Shown here: piece after piece, positions 1 through 8,473 of the stretch
Layout of the letters: each line of letters starts with the position of its first letter
Numbering within the stretch: the stretch's first letter is position 1
Assembly (NCBI GenBank): GCA_903887415.1
Contig: CAISPO010000008.1
Coordinates: forward strand, 20,884 to 84,883
DNA from: an uncultured Bacteroidota bacterium
GTDB taxonomy: Bacteria; Bacteroidota; Bacteroidia; Chitinophagales; Chitinophagaceae
DNA: 64,000 nt
Reading direction: 5' to 3'
Notes under the pieces: generated by a model
Seen by the model: the letters and a program-made list of their open reading frames with translations, nothing else
Database searches by the model: none
Told to the model about the DNA's origin: nothing
Program-made: the position numbers and the translations under genes

Positions 1-528
1 CTGTACCAGGGGTACGCAGCCCCCCGCCCGGAGGACACGGACGTTGTTGCTGCAGGGCCAAAATCAGACAACAATTGCGTGGTGCTGGATGCATTTAACT
101 TCGGGTTCAGGGCAATCGATTTTTTTGATCCGGCGGATGAGGCCAGCATGACGGGTAAGGACACGACCATATGCGCCCCCCCACTCCCGGCCGGTGTAAC
201 GGATGTACAGGCCGTGAACCAGGAGCTCAGTAAGATATCTGCAAAAACAGGGGATGATGTAGTGGAAATAGGAACAGCATTTGAAAAGTGCAGGAAAGAC
301 TACCCAGCTATAAAACTATATTTCGATGAAAGCGCCGACCACCCTTCCAAGCAAGGCGCTTATCTCATTGCCTGCTTATTCTTCCGGTACTTTAGCGGGC
401 AAACTGTCGGCGCCATAAAGTACCATGCCGACATCCCCGAAGGGGAGGCGGCCAACCTGCGCAAGGTTGCGGATGCGATGCATGTTACCGCATATTCAAA
501 GACGCTCAAAACGGCGAATAGTAAGTAA
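1..528 (+). CDS. SGNH/GDSL-type hydrolase, 3' part (cut by window edge)
   Basis: The frame is open from base 1, so the start lies outside the window; 175 residues are visible. The first residues (LYQGYAAPRPEDT) align with LYQAYAQSNPEDT in the complete neighbour at 742-1722, so this is the C-terminal half of a paralogue. The block HPSKQGAYLIACLFFRYFSG contains the His expected as catalytic base of SGNH hydrolases (block V). The last 30 or so residues, ending SKTLKTANSK, are almost the same as those of the neighbour, which points to a tandem duplication. The natural substrate is unknown; SGNH enzymes usually cleave esters, often of carbohydrates. A shorter GTG start at 79 is possible but is not needed. 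Confidence 0.75.
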   Translation: MYQGYAAPRPEDTDVVAAGPKSDNNCVVLDAFNFGFRAIDFFDPADEASMTGKDTTICAPPLPAGVTDVQAVNQELSKISAKTGDDVVEIGTAFEKCRKDYPAIKLYFDESADHPSKQGAYLIACLFFRYFSGQTVGAIKYHADIPEGEAANLRKVADAMHVTAYSKTLKTANSK

Positions 529-741
529 TCCCAATGGGACTTAATAAGAATGCGGCACGAAAAGTATTTCGCAGAAGTGTTTCTCATAGGAGGCGCAAAG
601 ATCGCAGTTTCCTTCATTTTGTTTTTAAGATCGCCAAGCGCGAGTACATTTGTTTTTATCGATTTTCGTGCTCAAACAGTATAAAAGCGCAGGTAATTAA
701 CTGTATCTCTAAATTCCCGGCATTTTTGTAATTTGGATGCT

Positions 742-1722
742 ATGAGATTTATTGTTTGTCTTTTATGCTCCACGATTTATTCTCAGTTTTCTTTAGCGCA
801 GAAAAACCTGAATGTATTGTTTGTAGGCAACAGCCTCACTTATTGGTATTACGCGCCTGATTCGAGTTTTAAGTACTATAACTTTATGTTGCCCGAGCTT
901 CAGAAAATGATTGCTGAAGCAAAGAAGAATATAAGCATTGATAAGATAACACACGGAGGTGCGAGCCTGGTGTGGCATGCTGCATTTTTTGTCCCTGATG
1001 ATGAAAATGAGCGTTTGAGACGAATCGTGCCGGGTGAAACAACGGCTACTGTAAGAAAGATACTTGATGGTCAATGGGACATTGTTATACTGCAGGAAAG
1101 GCCGGATCTAAACCCCGGAGTGATTAGTTACGGAACGCGACCTGCGCTTAAATTCTTAGACAGTGTAATAAAGCAGGTCCACGCGAAAACAGTGCTTTAC
1201 CAGGCATACGCGCAGTCAAATCCGGAGGATACTGTGGTCATGACGAATGAACAAATGTTTCCTAAAAGATATTGCATACATGCTGACACCATGGGGTCTT
1301 TTTTAAATTTAAAGGTATTTGATCCCAGTGTAAGAACTAATCTTGCCAGTAAGGACACCAGTTTCCGTGAACCGCATTATAAGAATGCTGAAGAACAATT
1401 TCACGCAATAGAAAAGGAATACAGGGAACTTGGGGCTATGGTTAATGCGGATGTAGTAGAAATTGGCGCCGCGTTTGAAAAATGCAAAAAAATGTACCCT
1501 GCAATACCATTATACCTAGGCAGGTATAATGGTCACCCGTCTCGGCAGGGCGCTTACCTTATTGCGTGTATGTTCTTCCGGTACCTTAGCGGGCAACGAG
1601 CAGGCACCCTACAATATCATGCAGACATCAGCGAAGGAGAAGCCGCCAATCTGCGCAAAGTGGCGGATGCGGTGCATGTAACTACTTGTTCAAAGACGCT
1701 GAAAACGGCGAATAGTAAGTAA
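742..1722 (+). CDS. secreted SGNH/GDSL-type hydrolase
   Basis: A 326-residue protein starting at ATG 742, chosen over an upstream TTG at 733 because it begins a clean signal peptide (MRFIVCLLCS... SLAQ). Block I is GNSLT (residues 29-33, Ser nucleophile), a GGASL motif follows as the oxyanion Gly block, then VILQERPD, and HPSRQGAYLIACMFFRYLSG near the C-terminus supplies the catalytic His. This layout fits SGNH hydrolases of the DUF4886-like type, which are common in Bacteroidota. It sits 213 bp behind a paralogue that ends in the same residues. It is probably exported to the periplasm or surface; the substrate cannot be told from sequence. Confidence 0.8.
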   Translation: MRFIVCLLCSTIYSQFSLAQKNLNVLFVGNSLTYWYYAPDSSFKYYNFMLPELQKMIAEAKKNISIDKITHGGASLVWHAAFFVPDDENERLRRIVPGETTATVRKILDGQWDIVILQERPDLNPGVISYGTRPALKFLDSVIKQVHAKTVLYQAYAQSNPEDTVVMTNEQMFPKRYCIHADTMGSFLNLKVFDPSVRTNLASKDTSFREPHYKNAEEQFHAIEKEYRELGAMVNADVVEIGAAFEKCKKMYPAIPLYLGRYNGHPSRQGAYLIACMFFRYLSGQRAGTLQYHADISEGEAANLRKVADAVHVTTCSKTLKTANSK

Positions 1723-1746
1723 GATGGGAGTTCTGTTTGCAACACT

Positions 1747-2013
1747 CTAAGGGAAATTTTTATAAATATCTTTCCTGTTAGCAATCGTTATGAAGAATAG
1801 CGTGTCCTTTTTTAATTCAATCCCAATGCGATAATCACCAATCCGTATTCGATAAAATGTCTTAAAGCCTTCCAGTTTGGAAATATTTGGTATTTGCCAA
1901 ATGTCAGGAGCACTCTCGGCATGTATAATAACATCCTTTACTTTTCCGAGTAATGCCTTATCCTTAATTTTGATAAGCCTTTTTTGAAAACTTTTATCAA
2001 AGGCTATTTTCAT
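1747..2013 (-). CDS. RelE/ParE-family toxin
   Basis: An 88-residue basic protein with the RelE/ParE fold signature: an N-terminal helix with KSFQKRLIKIKD, a central YRIRIGDYRIGIEL strand pair, and a C-terminal segment FFITIANRKDIYKNFP. Relatives are ribosome-dependent mRNA interferases or gyrase poisons; which one applies here cannot be decided. Its start codon shares one base with the stop of the small gene upstream (2013-2210), the usual translational coupling of an antitoxin-first operon. It is convergent with the SGNH hydrolase gene, 24 bp away. Confidence 0.8.
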   Translation of the reverse strand: MKIAFDKSFQKRLIKIKDKALLGKVKDVIIHAESAPDIWQIPNISKLEGFKTFYRIRIGDYRIGIELKKDTLFFITIANRKDIYKNFP

Positions 2014-2210
2014 CAGGAATCAAGATGTTTGAATATAGCCCGGCGACTAACAGTCTTTCCGGTTTTTTCTTTTTTCATCATTAGCCCAAGCTGTAGGTCT
2101 TCGGCTTGTGCAGCGGATAGCTTATCAACCCGCTCGCCGAGTTGTTTAGCAAGTTCAGTAAGCAACCTGAGATTTTTGCTGTTGCTGCTTTTTATTACAA
2201 TAGCGCTCAT
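2013..2210 (-). CDS. probable antitoxin of RelE/ParE pair
   Basis: A 65-residue protein (MSAIVIKSSNSKNLRLLTELAKQLG...) placed directly before the toxin gene with a one-base stop/start overlap. The N-terminus (AIVIKSSNSKNLRLLTELAKQLG) looks like a short strand followed by a helix, as in the partners of Bacteroidota and cyanobacterial RelE-like toxins, and the C-terminal half is highly charged. No DNA-binding motif can be named with confidence. The antitoxin role is inferred from gene order, size and overlap. Confidence 0.65.
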   Translation of the reverse strand: MSAIVIKSSNSKNLRLLTELAKQLGERVDKLSAAQAEDLQLGLMMKKEKTGKTVSRRAIFKHLDS

Positions 2211-2312
2211 AAAAGCCTTTCTCCAAAGATAAAAACAAAAGGGTACATTTCAAGCCTTCACAATTCAATCCATGCTCAACCCCCTTGGGGTTGGTGTATC
2301 TTATTATTATTT

Positions 2313-2360
2313 CCCCCGGCTTTGCCGGGGGCTATTCGTATTTAAGCCCATTCGGGCTTA
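2313..2360. repeat. intergenic double-hairpin palindrome
   Basis: Two adjacent perfect inverted repeats. The first has 8-bp arms (cccccggc/gccggggg) around a ttt loop at 2313-2331. The second has 7-bp arms (taagccc/gggctta) at 2343-2360. The style resembles the larger element at 37258-37407 (arms ending CGGGG, loops rich in TT). It lies between the divergent antitoxin gene and the NAD(P)HX repair gene. Confidence 0.6.
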
Positions 2361-2480
2361 TAGTTACTTATCTATATGCGAAGATTTGAATCATACCGAC
2401 TGTTATCTCGGTTAGACATCCTAATCTGTTTTTCTGTACTTTTAAATTCCTTTTTACTCGAGAGGCAGAAATATACGAGC

Positions 2481-3989
2481 ATGAAAATATTTACCGCCGC
2501 ACAAATAAAGGCCTGCGATGCCTACACTATACAGGCATCGGGCATCCGCTCATCCGAGCTGATGGAGCGGGCCGCTGTAAAGTGCGTAAACTGGATAAAA
2601 GACCATTTTCCAAAAGATACTTTGTTTGTAGCGCTGTGCGGTGCCGGCAACAATGGCGGTGATGGCCTCGCTATAGCCCGGCTGCTGCACCAGCGCGGGT
2701 ATGGGGTAAAAGCGTTCCTGCTACGTATCAGCAAAGACATTTCCCCCGACTGTAAGGAAAACCTGCAACGGCTGCAGGCCATAGACAAGGACCTTGCAGG
2801 AATAGTGGAGCCGGATACCTTCATTACCGATATTCCTGCCCACATTGTGATCATTGATGCCATACTGGGCACAGGCCTCAGCCGCCCGGTGCAGGGATGG
2901 GTGGCGGCCTTCATAAACCAGGTGAACCAGCTTCCAAACCGGAAGATAGCCATAGACATACCCAGCGGCCTACCCGCTGATGTGGTGCCGGACAAGGAGG
3001 CAGTGATGCTAAAGGCCCAGGATACCCTGAGCTTCCAGTTTTACAAACGAACTTTTCTGCACCCGGAATCAGGGGTGTATGCCGGCAACATCCATATACT
3101 GGATATTGGCCTCGATAAAACCTTTATCAATGCCACACATACCCAATTTAAGACGATTGATGCGGAAGATGCAGCAGCGATATACAAACCACGCAGCCCC
3201 TTTTCGCACAAAGGTACGTATGGCAGCGCACTGGTGGCAGGCGGCAGCTACGGCAAGATAGGCGCTATAACGCTGAGCGCAAAGGCTGCGCTACGGGCAG
3301 GCGCAGGGCTCGTAACTGCCCTTATTCCCGCATATGGCTACCATAGCCTGCAGGCTGCTGTGCCGGAAGTAATGTGCAGGGTGAACGGCGAGCGGGTGAT
3401 AGAAAAGATAGAAGGATGGGAGCACATGAGCGCCATAGGGATAGGCCCGGGCATGGGCACTGACCCAAAAAGCGCACAGGCGCTAGCAGGGTTCATAGAT
3501 ACCTGTAAAAGCCCGGTAGTGGTGGATGCGGATGCGCTGAACCTCATGGCACGGCAGCCGGAACTGCTGGGTAAACTGCCCAAGGGCTCTGTGCTGACGC
3601 CACATCCAAAAGAGTTTGCGCGGCTGTTTGGTGAGAACACCAACAGTATGATACAGGTGGACCATGCACGCATACAGGCCATGCGCTACAATATAAATAT
3701 CGTGTTAAAGGGCCACCATACCGCCATCATCACCACCGAAGGGGAATGCTGGTATAATATGACCGGAAATGCAGGCATGGCTACCGGCGGCGCAGGCGAT
3801 GTGCTTACCGGCATTATCGCCGGCCTGATGGCGCAAGGGTATGAGCCCCATAATGCTGCTTTGCTGGGTGTTTACCTGCACGGACTTGCGGGAGACCTGG
3901 CAGTAAAAGAGCTTTCGCAGGAGGCACTTATAGCGGGTGATATAATTGATTATCTCGGGAAGGCATTCCTGGCTATCGGAAGCAGGTAA
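2481..3989 (+). CDS. nnr: bifunctional NAD(P)HX epimerase/dehydratase
   Basis: A 502-residue fusion of two repair enzymes for hydrated NADH and NADPH. The N-terminal YjeF_N/NAXE epimerase domain (about 1-210) carries GAGNNGGDGLAIARLL (GNNGGDG at 56-62) and an IDIPSGLP motif. The C-terminal ribokinase-like NAXD dehydratase domain (about 220-500) carries KGTYGSALVAGG, AGAGLVT, DADALN and GNAGMATGGAGDVLTGI. The ATG at 2481 is chosen because family members begin near the MKIFTAAQIKACDAYTI sequence; the frame is open further upstream but that part has no family similarity. Monocistronic, with no clear terminator after it. Confidence 0.95.
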   Translation: MKIFTAAQIKACDAYTIQASGIRSSELMERAAVKCVNWIKDHFPKDTLFVALCGAGNNGGDGLAIARLLHQRGYGVKAFLLRISKDISPDCKENLQRLQAIDKDLAGIVEPDTFITDIPAHIVIIDAILGTGLSRPVQGWVAAFINQVNQLPNRKIAIDIPSGLPADVVPDKEAVMLKAQDTLSFQFYKRTFLHPESGVYAGNIHILDIGLDKTFINATHTQFKTIDAEDAAAIYKPRSPFSHKGTYGSALVAGGSYGKIGAITLSAKAALRAGAGLVTALIPAYGYHSLQAAVPEVMCRVNGERVIEKIEGWEHMSAIGIGPGMGTDPKSAQALAGFIDTCKSPVVVDADALNLMARQPELLGKLPKGSVLTPHPKEFARLFGENTNSMIQVDHARIQAMRYNINIVLKGHHTAIITTEGECWYNMTGNAGMATGGAGDVLTGIIAGLMAQGYEPHNAALLGVYLHGLAGDLAVKELSQEALIAGDIIDYLGKAFLAIGSR

Positions 3990-4175
3990 CGCCATCTTTC
4001 AGATGTAAAACACGAATGAGTTCTTTCTGCCGCGAACCAACCACTCCAGCCAGAAAACACCGCTTAGCTATGTTTTCCGGCGTCCCCTAATAAAAACAGG
4101 AGGAGAGGTATAACGCACCCACATTTACAATAAATAGCAAGCCGTTTCAAATGGTATTATAAACGTAAAGGCCAA

Positions 4176-5546
4176 CTATTTACTTGCCGCCTCAATGTTG
4201 TTCATCCACATTTTCAGCGCTGGGCAGGTCTGGTATTCGGGGGCTATCTTCAGGTAGAAGGTAGGCAGTTTGGTGAGCACCCAATTCTGCATTTTCAGGT
4301 TTTTCTTCTGTGCAAGGGCTACTTCCTGTATCTTGCTGTAATCATCCCTCAGGTTTGCTTTGTGCGGCGAAGTGCGGCTTTTGAGATACACAATGCGGCA
4401 AGATTTTTCGTGCTGGTCGGTGAGGAACACATGCGGCGCAGAGTAGTCGCCCTGCTTCATGCTGTCCAGCATCAGTACCATGCCGGGGTCCAGCTTGGTC
4501 ATGTCCAGCTCACTATTTCCGGTATTGGGGTCGGCTATCATGCCGCCGGTGCGCTTTGCAGCTTCATCTGTTGAGAATACGCCTACTGCCTGCGGGAAAG
4601 GCATTTTACCGCTTACAAGCAGCGTACGTATGCTGTCCAGCTTTTGAAGCGCGGCCTTAAAGTCAGCAGAAAGCACCTCGGGTTTTATAAGTATGTGCCT
4701 TATGTCCGCCTCGTCGCCCTTGCGGTTGATCATCTGTATAATGTGGTAGCCAAACTTTGTTTTGACGATGGGTGATATCTCGCCATTCTGGAGCTTGAAT
4801 GCAGCAGATACAAACTCGGCAGCCCACGGGCCGGTGCGGGTAACGCCATCATACCTGCCGCCATTGTCGCGGCTCCCGGGGTCCTCGCTGTAAAAGCCTG
4901 CTGCTATCTCAAAGGTTTTTTTGCCATCAATGATCTCCTGGCGTATGCCTTCCAGTTTTTGTTTGGCATAGTCATTCATTTCCTGGCTCACGGGCGGATC
5001 GACAACTATCTGCCCCACCTCTACTGTTGCAGGGAAAAACGGAAGGCTGTCAACAGGTATTTTCTTAAAGAATGCTTCTACTTCTGCCGGGGTGATCTTC
5101 ACCGGTTCCAGTATCGTCTGCTGCACTTTTTCTGCAAGCATCTGCTCCCTGATGACATCGCGGTATTCTTCTTTTAGCTGGTAGATGGTTTTACCGGATA
5201 CTTCTTCCAGTTTTTCCTTGGAGCCATATAGCTGTATAAAGTAGCGCAGGCGGTTATCGAGCTGGCCCTCTACATCTTCATCCGTGATCTTAACACTGTC
5301 CCGCTCCGATTGTTCCATCAGTATCTTTTGCATGATCATCTGCTGGAGGATCATGCATTTCATAGAATCGTTGAATTTCGGGTCTTGCTGACGGGCCTGT
5401 GCTGCCTGCACCTCAAGGTCAGATTGCAGGATGATGCGGTTGCGCCCTACGACAGCGATGATCTTATCAGCGCTTTCCTGTGCGAAAGCAGACGCTCCGC
5501 CAAACAGGCACAACACTAACAGGCAGGCCTTACCCACACGCGACAT
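4176..5546 (-). CDS. SurA-like periplasmic peptidylprolyl isomerase
   Basis: A 456-residue protein with a signal peptide (MSRVGKACLLVLCLFGGASAFAQ), an N-terminal chaperone-like helical region beginning DKIIAVVGRNRIILQSDLE, and two parvulin (PpiC) segments. The first shows GGRYDGVTRTGPWAAEF followed by GEISPIVKTKFGYHIIQ, and the second follows from ADIRHILIK. This is the arrangement of SurA, which escorts outer-membrane proteins. The start at 5546 is preferred to one 20 codons upstream because it opens the signal peptide. The second parvulin segment looks degenerate. Bacteroidota often carry several such genes, so no exact gene symbol is assigned. Confidence 0.85.
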   Translation of the reverse strand: MSRVGKACLLVLCLFGGASAFAQESADKIIAVVGRNRIILQSDLEVQAAQARQQDPKFNDSMKCMILQQMIMQKILMEQSERDSVKITDEDVEGQLDNRLRYFIQLYGSKEKLEEVSGKTIYQLKEEYRDVIREQMLAEKVQQTILEPVKITPAEVEAFFKKIPVDSLPFFPATVEVGQIVVDPPVSQEMNDYAKQKLEGIRQEIIDGKKTFEIAAGFYSEDPGSRDNGGRYDGVTRTGPWAAEFVSAAFKLQNGEISPIVKTKFGYHIIQMINRKGDEADIRHILIKPEVLSADFKAALQKLDSIRTLLVSGKMPFPQAVGVFSTDEAAKRTGGMIADPNTGNSELDMTKLDPGMVLMLDSMKQGDYSAPHVFLTDQHEKSCRIVYLKSRTSPHKANLRDDYSKIQEVALAQKKNLKMQNWVLTKLPTFYLKIAPEYQTCPALKMWMNNIEAASK

Positions 5547-5695
5547 TATATTAGTACAACCAAAACCCATGAGATATAGAAAATATGCAAAAATGTGAAG
5601 CGACAAAAATAGTTTATTTAGCCTCTTTATTTGAATACGGGGGAGATTTTAACGTTTTAGTTTTCAATGCCTAATATTTAAAATAAAAAACAGCC

Positions 5696-6196
5696 TCACC
5701 CCCCGGTTGGCCCGGTACTGTTGCCACCACCAGGCATCTGGCATAAAGAGTCATTCGCCATATAAGTTATATCATTTATGCACGCCAGGTTATTTTCATT
5801 ACTTTGCCGGATAGTCCTGTTATCGTGACTTACTTTTGTTAACGTATAGGTCCTGCCGGAAGGGAGCAATATTATTTTCCAATCGTAGTTGTAAATATCG
5901 GCGCTGTGATCTGAAAATGAGATGTACAGTTGCGAAAAACTGTTTTGACCAACAACGTTAAGACTTACCAGTGAATCAAAAACGAATGAGTCAACAACTG
6001 TAGCTAAATTATTGCCTTTGATGTATTCCATGATCTTGCCACTAATATCTTTTATAGTGTCTGTTTGTGAGGTTGTGTAAAATTGCAATTCGCAATATTT
6101 GGGATCAGAGCATGAGGTCGTTTTATTGCATGAAGTAATGCCGCAAGAGAAAACAATAATGATAAATACGATAATGAGCAGACGTATATGGCGCAT
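5696..6196 (-). CDS. lipoprotein of unknown function
   Basis: A 166-residue protein with a long hydrophobic start and a lipobox (ITSCNK; Cys about residue 23), so it is probably anchored in the outer or inner membrane. The mature part begins with further Cys residues (CSDPKYCELQFY) and contains a strand-rich middle (DYNYDWKIILLPSGRTYTLTKVSHD). It ends in a Gly/Pro/Thr-rich tail. No family is recognised. It lies 11 bp downstream of the TPR gene on the same strand, so the two are likely co-transcribed. Confidence 0.65.
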   Translation of the reverse strand: MRHIRLLIIVFIIIVFSCGITSCNKTTSCSDPKYCELQFYTTSQTDTIKDISGKIMEYIKGNNLATVVDSFVFDSLVSLNVVGQNSFSQLYISFSDHSADIYNYDWKIILLPSGRTYTLTKVSHDNRTIRQSNENNLACINDITYMANDSLCQMPGGGNSTGPTGG

Positions 6197-6207
6197 TTAG
6201 TTACAAG

Positions 6208-7257
6208 TTAGCGAACATTCTTTTGATTGTAAAAATCTGTGGTTTCCGGCACCAGCGGATGTTCCTTTTTCTTTTGCAAGAAAATATACATTTCCAGAGG
6301 ATGGAAATCAGTCCATGCTTTGTACTCAGCGGGGCTTTCTGCGTTGCCAAAGAGCCATTCATTATATATCTCGAAGAGGCCATTTCTTATCAGGTAGTCC
6401 TGGTAGGTGAATAGGGAGAAAGGAGGATATTTTTTTTCGGATTTGTCCATCCAATCCATAATGAAACGGGTACGTACCATGGTGAGGCTTTCGGTGGTAA
6501 TGCCATCGCTGACAACGGGAGTGAGGGTGAGATATGTTTCTTTGACGGCGTCTTCAAAAACCTTCGCATTTTCCCCGGCCAACTTGCTGCTTTCATTTGC
6601 TAAGTTGTCAAACATAGTCTTGTAGCCCGAGAACAGCATTTTCCTGACCGCACTGTCATTTGTGGTGTCTGTTGATAGATTGAGGTATATTTCCCCATAA
6701 AGCAAGCCCCATACTGCATCACCTGATGCAAAGCATGCTTTTGCCGCTGCTGCATAGTTAGCTGCAAATGCCGGCTCTTTACGAATCCCTTCCCGCCAGG
6801 AATCAAGTGCCTGCTCACGATGATCTTTCAGATCAAATAATCTGCCTTGCTCATTATAAAGCAAGCCTGATGAAGGGAAACGTTCTAACCCTCTATTTAT
6901 AACAGAGCGGGCATTTTTGCTATCCTTTTGCATGAGGTGGCTTTGTGCTAGCAATAGAAAACATTCCGCATCAGCTCCTGTTTTTTTTATTAATGGTTGC
7001 AATGTTTGCACTGCTTCTTTGTAATTGCCGGATAAGTATAGTGCTCTTCCCAATTCCTTATACAGCACAAACATAGCAGGCGCGAGAACAATGGCCTGCC
7101 GGTAAGTAGTAACCGCATCTCTATAATTCCCCATTGCCGCATAGTCCTGTGCATGATGGTACATCTGCTCTACTTCCGGTGATGGCCATGCGTCCTGTGC
7201 AAATGCACGGAAGGGCAATAGGAAATATAAAAAGAGTATCTTCAGGAACCGGGGCAT
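6208..7257 (-). CDS. secreted tetratricopeptide-repeat protein
   Basis: A 349-residue protein with a signal peptide (MPRFLKILFLYFLLPFRAFAQ) followed by four to five TPR units, for example AQDYAAMGNYRDAVTTYRQAI and LGRALYLSGNYKEAVQTLQPL. The C-terminal half (about 190-349) has no named domain. The ATG at 7257 is preferred over one 8 codons upstream because it opens the signal peptide. TPR proteins act as protein-binding scaffolds; here in the periplasm, with unknown partners. It leads a probable two-gene unit with the lipoprotein at 5696 and is divergent from pfkA. Confidence 0.75.
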   Translation of the reverse strand: MPRFLKILFLYFLLPFRAFAQDAWPSPEVEQMYHHAQDYAAMGNYRDAVTTYRQAIVLAPAMFVLYKELGRALYLSGNYKEAVQTLQPLIKKTGADAECFLLLAQSHLMQKDSKNARSVINRGLERFPSSGLLYNEQGRLFDLKDHREQALDSWREGIRKEPAFAANYAAAAKACFASGDAVWGLLYGEIYLNLSTDTTNDSAVRKMLFSGYKTMFDNLANESSKLAGENAKVFEDAVKETYLTLTPVVSDGITTESLTMVRTRFIMDWMDKSEKKYPPFSLFTYQDYLIRNGLFEIYNEWLFGNAESPAEYKAWTDFHPLEMYIFLQKKKEHPLVPETTDFYNQKNVR

Positions 7258-7323
7258 ACAAGCAGTAAAACTACAAAACATTAAAGCTGTTTCCGTAACT
7301 TAGATTCAAACTTTTGGGGCACT

Positions 7324-8295
7324 ATGAAAAATATAGGCATACTGACATCAGGCGGCGACAGCCCCGGCATGAATGCCGCGATACGTGCGGTGGTACGCAC
7401 CAGTGTGTATCACGGGCTGCATATACATGGCATACGCCGCGGTTACCAGGGTATGATAGAAGGGGATATTTTTAAAATGAAAACCACAGACGTTTCCAAC
7501 ATCATACAGCGCGGGGGTACCATACTGAAAACGGCCCGCAGCAAGGAATTTATGACCGATGCCGGGATGAAGAAAGCCTATGAGCAGCTACAGAGGCATA
7601 ATATAGAAGGGCTGGTGCTGATAGGCGGTGATGGCACGTTCAGGGGAGCTGCACATTTTTTTGAACAATACACCATACCTGCAGTGGGCATACCCGGCAC
7701 TATCGACAAGGACCTTGTGGGCACTGATTTTACCATAGGTTTTGATACTGCAGTGAATACTGCAGTGGAGGCTATAGACAAAATACGTGACACCGCAGAG
7801 GCACACGACCGCCTGTTTGTAGTAGAAGTAATGGGGCGGGATGCAGGCTATATAGCTTTATACAGCGGCATTGCCTGCGGTGCGGAAGATATACTTATAC
7901 CGGAGCAGCATAACAATATCACCGATGTGCTGGACCGGATAGACTTTGATGAGCGCCGGAAGAAGACGGTACATATACTCGTGGTTTCGGAACACGATGA
8001 CCTGGGCGGAGCAAAAGAAGTAACAGACAGCATTACTGCGCGTTTCCCACACCTGGATGTGCGTGCATGCATATTAGGGCACATACAGCGTGGAGGCTCG
8101 CCCAGCCAGGCAGACCGTGTGCTGGCAAGCAGGCTGGGCTTTGCCGCTGTAAACGCACTGGTGGCAGGCACTACTCAGGTAATGGCTGGAGTGATAAATG
8201 ATAAAGTAGTATTCACGCCATTCACCGAGATCGTAAAAGACGGCAGCTACATAAACCCAGATATGCTGGAGATGATAAGGGTGCTTTCCAGCTAG
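7324..8295 (+). CDS. pfkA: ATP-dependent 6-phosphofructokinase
   Basis: A 323-residue cytoplasmic glycolytic enzyme converting fructose 6-phosphate and ATP to fructose 1,6-bisphosphate. It shows the ATP site GGDSPGMNAAIR (residues 10-21), GGDGTFRG (101-108), and the catalytic loop PGTIDKDLVGTD (124-135), in which the base Asp precedes LVGTD. MGRDAGYIA (170-178) binds the sugar phosphate. GGDG rather than GDDG fits the ATP-dependent rather than the pyrophosphate-dependent form. Length is typical for the bacterial A-type enzyme. Monocistronic and divergent from the TPR gene. Confidence 0.96.
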   Translation: MKNIGILTSGGDSPGMNAAIRAVVRTSVYHGLHIHGIRRGYQGMIEGDIFKMKTTDVSNIIQRGGTILKTARSKEFMTDAGMKKAYEQLQRHNIEGLVLIGGDGTFRGAAHFFEQYTIPAVGIPGTIDKDLVGTDFTIGFDTAVNTAVEAIDKIRDTAEAHDRLFVVEVMGRDAGYIALYSGIACGAEDILIPEQHNNITDVLDRIDFDERRKKTVHILVVSEHDDLGGAKEVTDSITARFPHLDVRACILGHIQRGGSPSQADRVLASRLGFAAVNALVAGTTQVMAGVINDKVVFTPFTEIVKDGSYINPDMLEMIRVLSS

Positions 8296-8473
8296 TCATG
8301 AGTCGTAAGCCTGCCAGTGGCCCACAAGGGCATTACGTTACTATTTGATTGTGAGTCATTAGTGTAACAGGCGTAAAGGAACTTTTTTTGTATAACAATA
8401 TTTTAGCAGTTAATAATAGCGAAAACCTTTGCTAATGCAGAATTTCATATTACTTTGCCGAAAATCTCACAAA

